Below, piece by piece: positions 1-7,363 of a stretch of 64,000 bases of DNA (its first letter is position 1; each line of letters starts with the position of its first letter). Position numbers and translations under genes: made by a program. Origin of the DNA: Solimonas sp040066175 (lineage in GTDB: Bacteria > Pseudomonadota > Gammaproteobacteria > Nevskiales > Nevskiaceae); assembly GCF_040066175.1 (NCBI RefSeq), contig NZ_JBEAAM010000002.1, positions 74,108 through 138,107 on the forward strand, written 5' to 3'. The notes under the pieces were generated by a model. The model was not told the DNA's origin. It searched no databases and worked only from the letters and a program-made list of their open reading frames with translations.

Positions 1-650
1 TGGATCTCGGCGTGATCATCTTCAGCCAGTACTACGACACCGCGAAATGGCTGGCGGATGCGCTGGCCGCCCGGTATCCAGAAGAGGCCATCGGCCTCTA
101 TGCCGGCGCGGGCCGCAGCCGCCTGTATCAGCGAGGTGACAGCGTCGCGGTGGAGCGCGAGACCCTGAAGCGGATGGTGGCCGAGCACCAGATACGGCTC
201 ATGGTGGCCACGGATGCCGCATGCGAAGGACTCAACCTGCAGACCCTCGGTACGCTGATCAACGTGGATCTGCCCTGGAACCCGACACGGCTGGAGCAGC
301 GCATCGGGCGGATCAAGCGCTTCGGCCAGAAGCGCGAGACCGTCGATATGCTCAACCTGGTGTTCGAGCAGACGGTGGACGAGACCATCTACGAGCGGCT
401 TTCCGAGCGCATGCGAAACCGCTACGACCTGTTCGGCTCGCTCCCCGACACCATCAAAGACGAGTGGATCGAAGACATCGAGTCCCTCGGCGAGAAGTTG
501 GACGAGTACATCAACGCCCAGAAGACGGCGACAGGATTTGACCTGCGTTACACGGCAACGATGACGCCCCCGGACAAAGACTGGCGCGACTGCACGGAGG
601 TGTTGTCGAGACGCGATTTCTCTGTGTTGTTGCGCTCCGCCTGGAGCTGA
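1..650 (+). CDS. SNF2-family helicase, C-terminal part (gene enters from the left edge)
   Basis: The reading frame is open back to base 1, so the GTG at 12 is probably internal and the gene begins outside the window. The visible 215 or so residues are the second RecA-like lobe of a SNF2/SF2 ATPase. Motif V reads ATDAACEGLNLQ, and motif VI is RLEQRIGRIKRFGQ with its arginine finger. A charged C-terminal tail follows (SLPDTIKDEWIEDIE). The family uses ATP to translocate on or remodel duplex DNA. Stand-alone prokaryotic members are frequent in phage-defence islands (for example DrmD of DISARM), but nothing visible assigns this one to a named system. The stop lies only a few bases before an IS21-type end, so I cannot tell whether the C-terminus is native. 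Family call secure, role unknown. Confidence 0.8.
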   Translation, partial: DLGVIIFSQYYDTAKWLADALAARYPEEAIGLYAGAGRSRLYQRGDSVAVERETLKRMVAEHQIRLMVATDAACEGLNLQTLGTLINVDLPWNPTRLEQRIGRIKRFGQKRETVDMLNLVFEQTVDETIYERLSERMRNRYDLFGSLPDTIKDEWIEDIESLGEKLDEYINAQKTATGFDLRYTATMTPPDKDWRDCTEVLSRRDFSVLLRSAWS

Positions 651-653
651 TGG

Positions 654-1050
654 GGTGTTGCCGCCCGTTGAAAACTGACCAGGATTTTGAGGTTCTGCTC
701 GCTGAAAATTGACCAGGGTGTTCCGACCTAGCCTGCGTGGTTTACGGCCCAGCAGGGAGACGAGGTGCACACCATGGCGACATACGCGAAAGTCAGAAGG
801 ATGCTGTTGCGGGACGGCCTGTCGATCAGCGAGATCGCACGCCGGACGAGCCTGTCGAGAAACACGATCAAGGCGTGGCTGCGGGAGCCGGTCCGCGGCG
901 AAATGAAGTACCGGCGGTCCGCCGGACCCAAGAAGATCACCGATCACGAGACGTGGCTGCGTCAGGCGCTGGAAGCCGACGCCCGGCGGCCGCGTCGCGA
1001 GCGACGCACGGCGCTCAAGCTCCACGCGCAGCTCAAGGACCAGGGTTCGC
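654..1050 (+). mobile_element. IS21-family element, left end with truncated istA
   Basis: Just after the helicase stop come two copies of a 15-bp motif, TGAAAACTGACCAGG at 669-683 and TGAAAATTGACCAGG at 703-717, 34 bp apart. Repeated binding sites of this kind at the termini are typical of IS21 elements. A truncated istA follows. I see no istB and no matching right-hand end before the tRNA, so the element is a remnant and cannot move on its own. The outer boundary near 654 is estimated from the TG start of the repeat-bearing region. Confidence 0.65.
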
Positions 1051-1250
1051 CTACCGCGCCCTCGTGGTCACGCAGCAGCGCTCGGGCTTGTACGCCATGC
1101 CCTGCGCACGGCGGCGTCGAGCCTTGCGTCGGCCTGATGCTCTGGCCATCCAAGCACGATGGACAACCGATGGCCGTGACGCACGTACAAATCGTTGACA
1201 CACAAGGCCGCCTGCGTGTGCTCCGGCGAAGAAGTTGGCGCAGGTTTTGA
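774..1250 (+). pseudogene. istA transposase fragment (IS21 family), truncated
   Basis: The first 90 or so residues match the N-terminus of IS21-type transposases: an HTH reading GLSISEIARRTSLSRNTIKAWL, then a basic stretch and RTALKLHAQLKDQG. In intact IstA this leads into the DDE catalytic domain. Here similarity stops near base 1050, and the frame continues as unrelated Ser/Arg-rich sequence to 1250. Without the DDE domain or IstB it cannot transpose. I chose ATG 774; GTG 765 is in frame just upstream. The break suggests a deletion or a secondary recombination event. Confidence 0.65.
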
Positions 1251-1360
1251 GAGAACGGAGAGCGAAAGAGAGTCCAACTGGGCGACTTCAGGACACCGGG
1301 TGGCCACGGCGTGGCACACGCAGAACGGTGCTGGACCCCGCGTGGTGTCGCGGAAGGTAG
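1051..1360. other. Decayed sequence without a recognisable gene
   Basis: Between the istA break and the tRNA terminator, frames are open on both strands, but none gives a protein I recognise and no ribosome-binding site stands out. It is probably degraded mobile-element DNA. The long minus-strand frame that continues through the tRNA (about 962-1462) is an artefact of translating tRNA-Phe. Confidence 0.5.
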
Positions 1361-1395
1361 AAATGAAAACGCCCAACGGGAGAAGGTTGGGCGTT
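1361..1395 (-). terminator. Rho-independent terminator of tRNA-Phe
   Basis: A perfect 10-bp stem, AACGCCCAAC (1368-1377) with GTTGGGCGTT (1386-1395), closes an 8-base loop. Read on the minus strand it is followed by TTTTCATTTCT. It lies 7 bases beyond the CCA end of tRNA-Phe and so ends that transcript. Confidence 0.8.
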
Positions 1396-1401
1396 GAATG
1401 G

Positions 1402-1477
1402 TGGTGGCCAGGGACGGAATCGAACCGCCGACACGGGGATTTTCAGTCCCCTGCTCTACCAACTGAGCTACCTGGCC
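1402..1477 (-). tRNA. tRNA-Phe (GAA)
   Basis: On the minus strand this 76-nt sequence folds as a standard tRNA. The acceptor stem is GGCCAGG/CCTGGCC, the D-arm has AGCTCAGTTGGTAGAGC, and the anticodon stem GGGGA/TCCCC carries the loop CTGAAAA with anticodon GAA. The T-loop is GTTCGATTC, and a discriminator A precedes a genome-encoded CCA. The 3' end faces the IS21/helicase remnant, the side on which tRNA-targeting islands insert. The gene is single, not part of a tRNA cluster. Confidence 0.97.
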
Positions 1478-1524
1478 ATGCTTGGGAGGGCCCGGCGCGG
1501 GAGGGCCGGGCGGGCGAGCGCGGT

Positions 1525-1553
1525 ATTAAAGCGGCGAGGAGGGGCCAAGTCAA
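1525..1553 (-). promoter_or_regulatory. Sigma-70 promoter of tRNA-Phe
   Basis: On the minus strand TTGACT (1553-1548) is followed after 17 bp by TTTAAT (1530-1525), close to the -35/-10 consensus. The start would fall near 1518, about 40 bases upstream of the mature tRNA. The discriminator after the -10 is GC-rich (CGCGCTCG), as in stable-RNA promoters under stringent control. Confidence 0.65.
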
Positions 1554-1699
1554 GGAATAACCCGTGGTCGCTCAGCCGTGTGCGGACGCCGCGCCGGACT
1601 GGAGCGGCGCATCCGGCGTGGGCTCTCGCATGTGGACGAGGTCGCGCTCGCCGATCGCGCGGCACAATCACGCTCTGCCAAGCCCGGACAGGAGCAGCG

Positions 1700-2248
1700 A
1701 TGACGACGAAGACGCGCGAGCAGCAGCTCGACGAACTGCTCGACAAGCAGGCGATCCACGAGCTGATCATGGCCTACGCCAATGCCGCGGACCGCCACGA
1801 TCACGCCAAGATGCGCGCGCTCTACCACGAGGATGCGATCGACGATCACGGCCATTTCGCCAAGGGGCCGGCGATGGAGTTCATCGACAAGCTGCCGGCG
1901 ATCCAGGCCAACATGGACATCCTCCACCACAACGTCACGACGGTGAACCTCAGGCTCGACGGCGACCGCGCCGAGGGCGAGGTCTATATCCTCGCGTTCC
2001 ACAAGGTGAAGGACGGCGGCGCCGGTTACGACGTGCTGATCGGCGGCCGCTACTTCGACAAGTACGAGAAGCGCGCCGGCGTGTGGAAATTCAGCCACCG
2101 CGCGATCGTCGCCGACTGGGCCTATCCCGCCCATCCGTCGGCGGTGAAGCTGGACCATCCATTCCTCGCCGGCGCCTACATCGGCAGACCGGGACCGGAC
2201 GATCCGTCCTACGGCTTCTTCTCGCTGTTCAAGTTCGGCGCGCGCTGA
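1700..2248 (+). CDS. SnoaL-like / NTF2-fold protein
   Basis: A protein of 182 residues with the layout of the SnoaL_4/NTF2-like family: an N-terminal helix (residues about 8-35, DKQAIHELIMAYANAADRHD), the typical YHEDAIDDHG segment near 45, and a curved-sheet core. Members act as small dehydratases, isomerases or ring hydroxylase subunits, but the substrate cannot be read from sequence. The ATG at 1700 follows CAGGAGCAGCG, which supplies a Shine-Dalgarno. An in-frame extension back through the tRNA region has no coding character. It precedes a crotonase by 14 bp, so a short acyl or aromatic degradation operon is possible. Confidence 0.75.
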   Translation: MTTKTREQQLDELLDKQAIHELIMAYANAADRHDHAKMRALYHEDAIDDHGHFAKGPAMEFIDKLPAIQANMDILHHNVTTVNLRLDGDRAEGEVYILAFHKVKDGGAGYDVLIGGRYFDKYEKRAGVWKFSHRAIVADWAYPAHPSAVKLDHPFLAGAYIGRPGPDDPSYGFFSLFKFGAR

Positions 2249-2262
2249 TTGGCTAGAGTGCG

Positions 2263-3255
2263 GTGGTGAACGGCATCCACGCCACGCTCGAAGACGTTTG
2301 CCGCTGGGCGGCCTTCCCGGCGTCCGCGCCGGACCTGTCGCCGCTCGGACCGGCCGCCTGCCTGCTGGTTTCACTGGACGGCGACATCGACCACCCCGCC
2401 CCGGCCGCGCGCTGGCTGCACGGCCGGCCGGTGCCGGTGATTGGCGTCGGCAAACGTAGCGAAGTCGGCGACAGCTGCGACGTGCTGGCCGCGACGGTGG
2501 ACGAGGCGCAGCGGCTGGCCGAGCGCGTGGCGCGCACGCCGATCGCCGCCGCCGTGCTGGTGCGCCTGCTGCGCGTCACCGAGCGCCTCGACGTCGAATC
2601 CGCGCTGATCGCCGAATCGCTCGCCTACTCCACGCTGCAGGAAGGGCCGGAGTACCGCGAATGGCTGAGCCTGAATCGCGCACCGGCGCCGGCGGCCCAC
2701 CGCGACGCGGGGCCGGCCGTCGTCGTCACGCGCGACGGTGACGCGCTCGCGCTGGAACTGAATCGGCCGTCGAACCGCAATGGCATGACCGTCGAGATGC
2801 GCGACGCGCTGGTCGAGGCGCTGCATCTCGCCGCCGCCGATGACGGCGTGCGCCGGGTTTCGATCCGCGGGCGCGGCAAGTGCTTTTCCACCGGCGGCGA
2901 CCTGACCGAGTTCGGCAGCGCGCCCGATCCGGCGACCGCGCACATCGTGCGCACGCTGGCGCTGCCGGGACGCGCGCTGGCGGCGGTCGCCGAGCGCGCC
3001 GAGGTGCACGTGCACGGCGCCTGCGTCGGCTCGGGCATCGAGTTTCCGGCCTTCGCGTCGCGCATCGTCGCGCGGCGCACCGCGTGGTTCCAGCTGCCGG
3101 AGCTGCAGTTCGGCCTGATTCCGGGTGCCGGCGGCTGCGTCGGCATCGCGCGCCGCATCGGCCGCCAGCGCACCGCCTGGATGGTGCTGAGCGGCGCGCG
3201 CGTCGATGCGCCGACGGCGCTGGACTGGGGCCTGGTGGACGCGCTGGACGCGTGA
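2263..3255 (+). CDS. Enoyl-CoA hydratase/isomerase family protein with N-terminal half-domain
   Basis: The C-terminal half (residues about 150-330) is a crotonase domain: an ELNRPSNRNGMT strand, the oxyanion-hole segment GKCFSTGGDL, and a second one at LIPGAGGCVG. Such enzymes hydrate or isomerise acyl-CoA thioesters. The first 140 residues are not a simple leader. A stretch near residues 85-130 (ERVARTPIAAAVLVRLLR, then ESLAYSTLQ) resembles the C-terminal half of another crotonase, so the protein may be a degenerate two-domain form. GTG at 2263 or 2266 is the start. The stop overlaps the start of the next gene (GTGA), indicating translational coupling. Confidence 0.8.
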   Translation: MVNGIHATLEDVCRWAAFPASAPDLSPLGPAACLLVSLDGDIDHPAPAARWLHGRPVPVIGVGKRSEVGDSCDVLAATVDEAQRLAERVARTPIAAAVLVRLLRVTERLDVESALIAESLAYSTLQEGPEYREWLSLNRAPAPAAHRDAGPAVVVTRDGDALALELNRPSNRNGMTVEMRDALVEALHLAAADDGVRRVSIRGRGKCFSTGGDLTEFGSAPDPATAHIVRTLALPGRALAAVAERAEVHVHGACVGSGIEFPAFASRIVARRTAWFQLPELQFGLIPGAGGCVGIARRIGRQRTAWMVLSGARVDAPTALDWGLVDALDA

Positions 3256-3818
3256 ACTTCCTCGCCCACCTGTGGCTCGCCGATCGCAGCCGCACCTCGC
3301 TGGCCGGCGCGATTCTCGGCGACGTGATACGCGGCACCGATCTGTCGATGTACCCGGACGACATCGCGCACGGCATCCGCCTGCACCGGCGCATCGACGC
3401 CGCCACCGACCGCCATCCGCTGATCGCGGCGGCGCGCAGCCGCTTCGCGCCGGGCGAGCGGCGTTATGCCGGCATCGTGCTCGACCTCGCCTGCGACCAT
3501 GTTCTGAGCCGCGACTGGACCCTCCACGCCGAGGAACCGTTCGCGGAGTTCTGCCAGCGCGCGGCGACTGCGGTCGCGGCTGCGGGAGGATGGTTCGAAC
3601 GCGGCGGCGGGCGGCCACCGGACGCGGACGGCTTCGCCGCGCTCCTGGAGTCCTATGGGGAGGCGGACGGCATGCGTCTGGCGCTGCAGCGCATCGCCGG
3701 CCGCGTGCGCGCACCCGATCGGCTGCTGCAGGCCGCCGCCGACTGGCCGCATCACGCACAGCGCCTGCAGCCGCAGCTCGGCGCGCTGCTGCAGGATCTG
3801 CTGAGGCTGATGCACTGA
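3252..3818 (+). CDS. acpH: Acyl carrier protein phosphodiesterase
   Basis: This 188-residue protein has the AcpH opening NFLAHLWLAD, then GAILGDVIRG and GIRLHRRIDAATDRHP, whose histidines and aspartates belong to the HD-like metal site, and LDLACDHVLSRDW. AcpH (193 residues in E. coli) hydrolyses the phosphopantetheine arm from holo-ACP, giving apo-ACP in the cytoplasm. The GTG start at 3252 lies inside the stop of the crotonase gene, so expression is coupled to it. Product secure. Confidence 0.88.
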   Translation: MNFLAHLWLADRSRTSLAGAILGDVIRGTDLSMYPDDIAHGIRLHRRIDAATDRHPLIAAARSRFAPGERRYAGIVLDLACDHVLSRDWTLHAEEPFAEFCQRAATAVAAAGGWFERGGGRPPDADGFAALLESYGEADGMRLALQRIAGRVRAPDRLLQAAADWPHHAQRLQPQLGALLQDLLRLMH

Positions 3819-3820
3819 AC

Positions 3821-4156
3821 CTACAGCACCAGCCTGTCGAGGTGGTTGTTCATCTGCACCGAGTGCACCAGCGTGATGCCGGCCTTCATCACCGCTGCGA
3901 CATGCACCGCCTCGGCCATCTGCTCCGGGTTGGAACCGCTCTCCAGGCAGGCCGTCGTGTAGGCGTCGATGCAGTACGGGCATTTCTCCGAGTGCGCGAC
4001 CGCCAGCGCGATCAGCGCCTTCTCGCGCTTGCTCAGCGCGCCGTCCTGGCCGGTGACGGCGTTGTAGTACTGGAAAAACTGGTCGGCCAGCGCCTTGGCG
4101 TGGCGACCGATCTCGCCGAACTTCTTCAGGTCTTCCGATTCGTAGTAGTGGCTCAT
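3821..4156 (-). CDS. AhpD-like / carboxymuconolactone decarboxylase family protein
   Basis: A protein of 111 residues with an AhpD-type active site: H55, then CPYC at residues 59-62 followed by IDAYTTAC. AhpD-like proteins use the CxxC pair for peroxide or disulfide chemistry, often as small oligomers. The N-terminus (HYYESEDLKKFGEIG) resembles the peroxidase-like subgroup annotated near arsenosugar genes, but no arsenic genes are seen here. It converges on acpH with 2 bp between stops and runs divergently from rimO. The exact substrate is unknown. Confidence 0.8.
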   Translation of the reverse strand: MSHYYESEDLKKFGEIGRHAKALADQFFQYYNAVTGQDGALSKREKALIALAVAHSEKCPYCIDAYTTACLESGSNPEQMAEAVHVAAVMKAGITLVHSVQMNNHLDRLVL

Positions 4157-4227
4157 GTCGAACTCCGGAAAGGGCCTGCGAGCCTAGCAAGCGTTTACAA
4201 TGCGTGCCCGCGTCGTCACCCCCGTCC

Positions 4228-5634
4228 ATGGCCGCATCCCGTACCGCCGCCCGCCGCAAGGCGCCCAAGAAGGCATCGAAGTCCGTCGCATCGGCGCCCA
4301 GGGTCGTCCCCAAAGTCGGTTTCGTCTCGCTGGGCTGTCCCAAGGCGCTGGTCGATTCCGAGCGCATCCTCACGCAGCTGCGCGCCGAGGGCTACGACAC
4401 CGCGCCCAGCTACGACGCCGCCGACGTGGTCGTGGTCAACACTTGCGGTTTCATCGACGCCGCGGTCGAGGAATCACTGGACGCGATCGGCGAGGCGATG
4501 GCGGAGAACGGCAAGGTCATCGTCACCGGCTGCCTGGGCACCGGCCCGAAGAGCCATGTCGTGCGCGAGCGGTTCCCGGACCTGCTGTCGATCAGCGGCC
4601 CGCAGGACTACACCAGCGTGATGCAGGCCGTGCACCTGGCGGCGCCGCCGGCGCACGATCCGTTCCTGGATCTGCTGCCCCCGCAAGGCATCAAGCTGAC
4701 GCCGAAACACTACGCCTACCTGAAGATCTCCGAAGGCTGCAACCACAAGTGCAGCTTCTGCATCATCCCGTCGATGCGCGGGCGCTTGCGCTCGCGTCCG
4801 GTCGGCGAGGTGCTGACCGAGGCCGAGAAGCTGGTGAAGGCCGGCGTGCAGGAGCTGCTGGTGATCTCGCAGGACACCTCGGCCTATGGCTCGGACCTGA
4901 AGTACGCGAAGGGCCGCTGGCGCGAGCGCGAGTACGAGACGCGCTTGCTCGATCTGTGCAAAGGGCTGGGCGAACTGGGATCGTGGGTGCGCCTGCACTA
5001 CGTCTATCCGTATCCCAACGTCGATCAGATCATTCCGCTGATGGCCGAGGGCAGGATCCTGCCCTATCTCGACATCCCCTTTCAGCACGCCTCCAAGTCC
5101 GTGCTCAAGGCGATGAAGCGCCCGGCTGCCGCCGAGGACACGCTCAAGCGCCTGGAGACCTGGCGCCGCATCTGCCCGGACCTGACCGTGCGCTCGACCT
5201 TCATCGTCGGCTTCCCCGGCGAAACCGAATCCGACTTCGAGCTGCTGCTCGACTGGCTGGATGCGGCGCAGCTCGATCGCGTCGGCTGCTTCCAGTACTC
5301 GCCGGTCGAAGGCGCCACGGCCAACGCGCTGCCCGGCGCCGTGCCGGACGAGATCAAGGAAGAGCGCTACCACCGCTTCATGCAGAAGCAGGCGGCGATC
5401 AGTGCGGCGAAACTGCAGCGCAAGATCGGCCAGACCCTCGAAGTGCTGATCGACGAATTCCACGAGGATGCCGCCAGCGTGGCGCGCTCCTGGGCCGATG
5501 CGCCGGAGATCGACGGCAAGGTCTACGTGAAGGGACTCGGCAAGGCCGGCAAGCTGCGCCTGGCGCCCGGGCAGCGGGTCCAGGTCAAGGTCGTCGATGC
5601 CGACGACTACGATCTGTTCGCGACCCTGGCCTGA
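4228..5634 (+). CDS. rimO: Ribosomal protein S12 methylthiotransferase RimO
   Basis: RimO adds a methylthio group to the conserved aspartate of ribosomal protein S12. The order of domains is complete: an N-terminal UPF0004 domain with three cluster cysteines (LGCPKA, NTCGF, TGCLG), a radical-SAM domain with CxxxCxxC near residue 171 (EGCNHKCSFC), and a C-terminal TRAM domain ending DADDYDLFATLA. Length 468 residues. I prefer ATG 4228; GTG 4204 is in frame. A basic, Ala/Lys-rich extension precedes the first domain. The 3' end overlaps the convergent tetR gene by 28 bp. Confidence 0.95.
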   Translation: MAASRTAARRKAPKKASKSVASAPRVVPKVGFVSLGCPKALVDSERILTQLRAEGYDTAPSYDAADVVVVNTCGFIDAAVEESLDAIGEAMAENGKVIVTGCLGTGPKSHVVRERFPDLLSISGPQDYTSVMQAVHLAAPPAHDPFLDLLPPQGIKLTPKHYAYLKISEGCNHKCSFCIIPSMRGRLRSRPVGEVLTEAEKLVKAGVQELLVISQDTSAYGSDLKYAKGRWREREYETRLLDLCKGLGELGSWVRLHYVYPYPNVDQIIPLMAEGRILPYLDIPFQHASKSVLKAMKRPAAAEDTLKRLETWRRICPDLTVRSTFIVGFPGETESDFELLLDWLDAAQLDRVGCFQYSPVEGATANALPGAVPDEIKEERYHRFMQKQAAISAAKLQRKIGQTLEVLIDEFHEDAASVARSWADAPEIDGKVYVKGLGKAGKLRLAPGQRVQVKVVDADDYDLFATLA

Positions 5635-6335
5635 GCGCGTCCCGGCTGCGCGACGCCGGTCGCCAGCGCGCCCCAGAGCAGCATCAGGATGAAGCGCTCG
5701 GCCTGGCCGCAGATCGCCTCGCGCTGCGACGGCTGCTCCAGATAGTCCATCGAGAAGAACGCCATCTGCCGGATCACCGCGGCGGCGATCTCGCGCACGG
5801 ACTGCGGATCCATCTGCGGCAACGGCATCATCTCAAGCACGTCCTCCGCCATGTCGGCGGCCAGCTGGTCGAACACGCGGCGCAGCGCGTCGCGCAGCAC
5901 CGGCGAGGTGCCGTGCAGCTCACGGATGCCGACGACGTAGGCCTGCTGGTGCTCGGTCACGAAGTCCAGCACCAGCGCAACCGACTCGCGGACCACCGGC
6001 TCGGCCTGGCGCAGCACCTGCGCGGCGTCGCCCGGCCGCGACGCCAGCGCCGCGCTGACCGCCGAGCGCCGCCGGCGTTCCCTCAAGCCCTGGCGCAACT
6101 CACCGGCCAGATCGTCGATCACCGCGAGTCCCAGATCGTCGAAGCTGCGGAAGTGGCGATAGAAGGTGTTGGGATTCAGACCCGCCTGGCGCGCCACCTC
6201 GCGCAGGCCCAGTGACGCCAGGCTGCGCGTGCTGGCCGCCAGCTGCAGCGCGGCTTCCATCAGCTTCTGCCGGCCGCTGCGGTGCGCAACGGCCGCACCG
6301 GTGCGCTTCGAATATCCCTCCAAATTCTTTTTCAT
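5607..6335 (-). CDS. TetR-family transcriptional regulator
   Basis: A protein of 242 residues with a TetR HTH in residues about 22-70: LREVARQAGLNPNTFYRHFRSFDDL is the recognition part, given here in two overlapping pieces around NPNTFYRHF. The C-terminal half is a helical ligand and dimer domain and resembles regulators of fatty-acid or hydrocarbon genes. It is divergent from the hydrolase/monooxygenase pair, with 129 bp between starts. That gap contains palindromes of the size a TetR dimer would bind, so this protein is the likely local repressor of both directions. Ligand unknown. Confidence 0.85.
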   Translation of the reverse strand: MKKNLEGYSKRTGAAVAHRSGRQKLMEAALQLAASTRSLASLGLREVARQAGLNPNTFYRHFRSFDDLGLAVIDDLAGELRQGLRERRRRSAVSAALASRPGDAAQVLRQAEPVVRESVALVLDFVTEHQQAYVVGIRELHGTSPVLRDALRRVFDQLAADMAEDVLEMMPLPQMDPQSVREIAAAVIRQMAFFSMDYLEQPSQREAICGQAERFILMLLWGALATGVAQPGRAQARVANRS

Positions 6336-6381
6336 ATCAGCGCGTTGCTTGTTTCATGCAATGCAATCCTTACATCGTTTG

Positions 6382-6433
6382 TTGACATCGTTGTAGACGC
6401 TCGTCTACCTTGCGGATGTAGACAAGTGTACAC
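6382..6433 (+). promoter_or_regulatory. Promoter with two TetR-type operators
   Basis: TTGACA at 6382-6387 is a consensus -35, and TACCTT at 6406-6411 is a poor -10 at 18-bp spacing. A perfect palindrome, GTAGACG-CT-CGTCTAC, covers 6393-6408 between and across these elements. A second, imperfect copy with the same 7-2-7 geometry (GTAGACA-AG-TGTACAC) occupies 6418-6433, exactly 25 bp downstream. Binding of a TetR dimer to either would block transcription of the hydrolase operon. Confidence 0.65.
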
Positions 6434-6464
6434 CTCGCACTCAGCGAGGCCAGGAGACCCTTCG

Positions 6465-7349
6465 ATGACCCAGCAGACCCGCAGCCGTGCCACCGCCGCC
6501 CGCAAGGCCAAGTCAGCGGTAATGCCGATTCGCCGTGACATCAAGTTCAAACTGCCGGCGGACCGGATCAACGACTGGCACATGAGCGGCGGGCCGCAGT
6601 TCACCGCCTTCCTCAATACCTTCTCGATCGTGCTGCCAGTCGGCGAGCGCTTCTTCATCGACGCCGTGCGCGCGCACCGCGAGTTGATCAAGGACCCTGA
6701 ACTGCAGAAAGCGGTCACCGCGTTCATCGGCCAGGAGGCCATGCACGGCCGCGAGCACGAGGCCTACAACGACGCGCTCTACGCCGTGTCGAAGGTGGCG
6801 CCGAAGTTCGAGCGGCTGGTCGCCGGCCTGCTGAACCTCCTCAAGGAGCGCACGCCGAAATCGGCGCGCCTGTCGGCAACCATCGCGCTGGAACATTTCA
6901 CCGCGCTGCTGGCGCAGCAGGTGCTGGAGAACGAACAGCTGACCAAGGGGCAGGAACCGCACTTCGCCGCCGTCTGGTACTGGCACGCGCTGGAGGAAAC
7001 CGAGCACAAGGCCGTCGCCTACGACGTCTGGGAGGCGGTGATGGGCCGCGGACCGCGTGCCTACTTCGAGCGCGCCAGCGGCCAGCTGCTGGCCACCGCG
7101 ATCTTCTGGGCGCTGATCACGCCGACGTTCCTCGAAGTGGTGCGCGAGCAGGGCAAGCTCACGGACTTCGCCGGCTGGCGCAAGTTCATGCGCTATGCCT
7201 TCGGCGAAGTCGGCCTGATCCGCCGTCTGGTCCGGCCGTGGGCGGACTACTTCCGTCCCGACTTCCACCCCTGGGATCACGACAACCGCCAGTATCTCGC
7301 CCAGATCGACGCGTTCGTTGCCGCACAGGCCCAGCTGCAGGCCGCCTGA
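6465..7349 (+). CDS. PF10118-type predicted metal-dependent hydrolase
   Basis: This 294-residue protein opens with a basic leader and then shows the family core: IRRDIKFKLPADRINDWH (residues about 23-40), the helix FIGQEAMHGREHEAYND with clustered His/Glu, ATIALEHFTALLAQQ, and WYWHALEETEHKAVAYDVW. The repeated E/H residues in helices suggest a di-metal helical bundle. The family is uncharacterised but recurs beside flavin monooxygenases and TetR regulators in alkane- and lipid-using proteobacteria, as here. ATG 6465 has AGGAGA upstream. It is first in a two-gene operon controlled by the adjacent operator region. Confidence 0.75.
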   Translation: MTQQTRSRATAARKAKSAVMPIRRDIKFKLPADRINDWHMSGGPQFTAFLNTFSIVLPVGERFFIDAVRAHRELIKDPELQKAVTAFIGQEAMHGREHEAYNDALYAVSKVAPKFERLVAGLLNLLKERTPKSARLSATIALEHFTALLAQQVLENEQLTKGQEPHFAAVWYWHALEETEHKAVAYDVWEAVMGRGPRAYFERASGQLLATAIFWALITPTFLEVVREQGKLTDFAGWRKFMRYAFGEVGLIRRLVRPWADYFRPDFHPWDHDNRQYLAQIDAFVAAQAQLQAA

Positions 7350-7363
7350 ACCGGGAGAGACCC

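Noticed and set aside
1051..1250. Tail of the istA frame as a primase- or Toprim-like fragment
   Set aside because: A few residues looked suggestive, but there is no conserved motif, so I treat it as decayed sequence.
962..1462. Minus-strand frame of 166 codons overlapping tRNA-Phe
   Set aside because: Its N-terminus is simply the tRNA translated; such frames appear in many genomes over tRNA genes. No other part matches a known protein.
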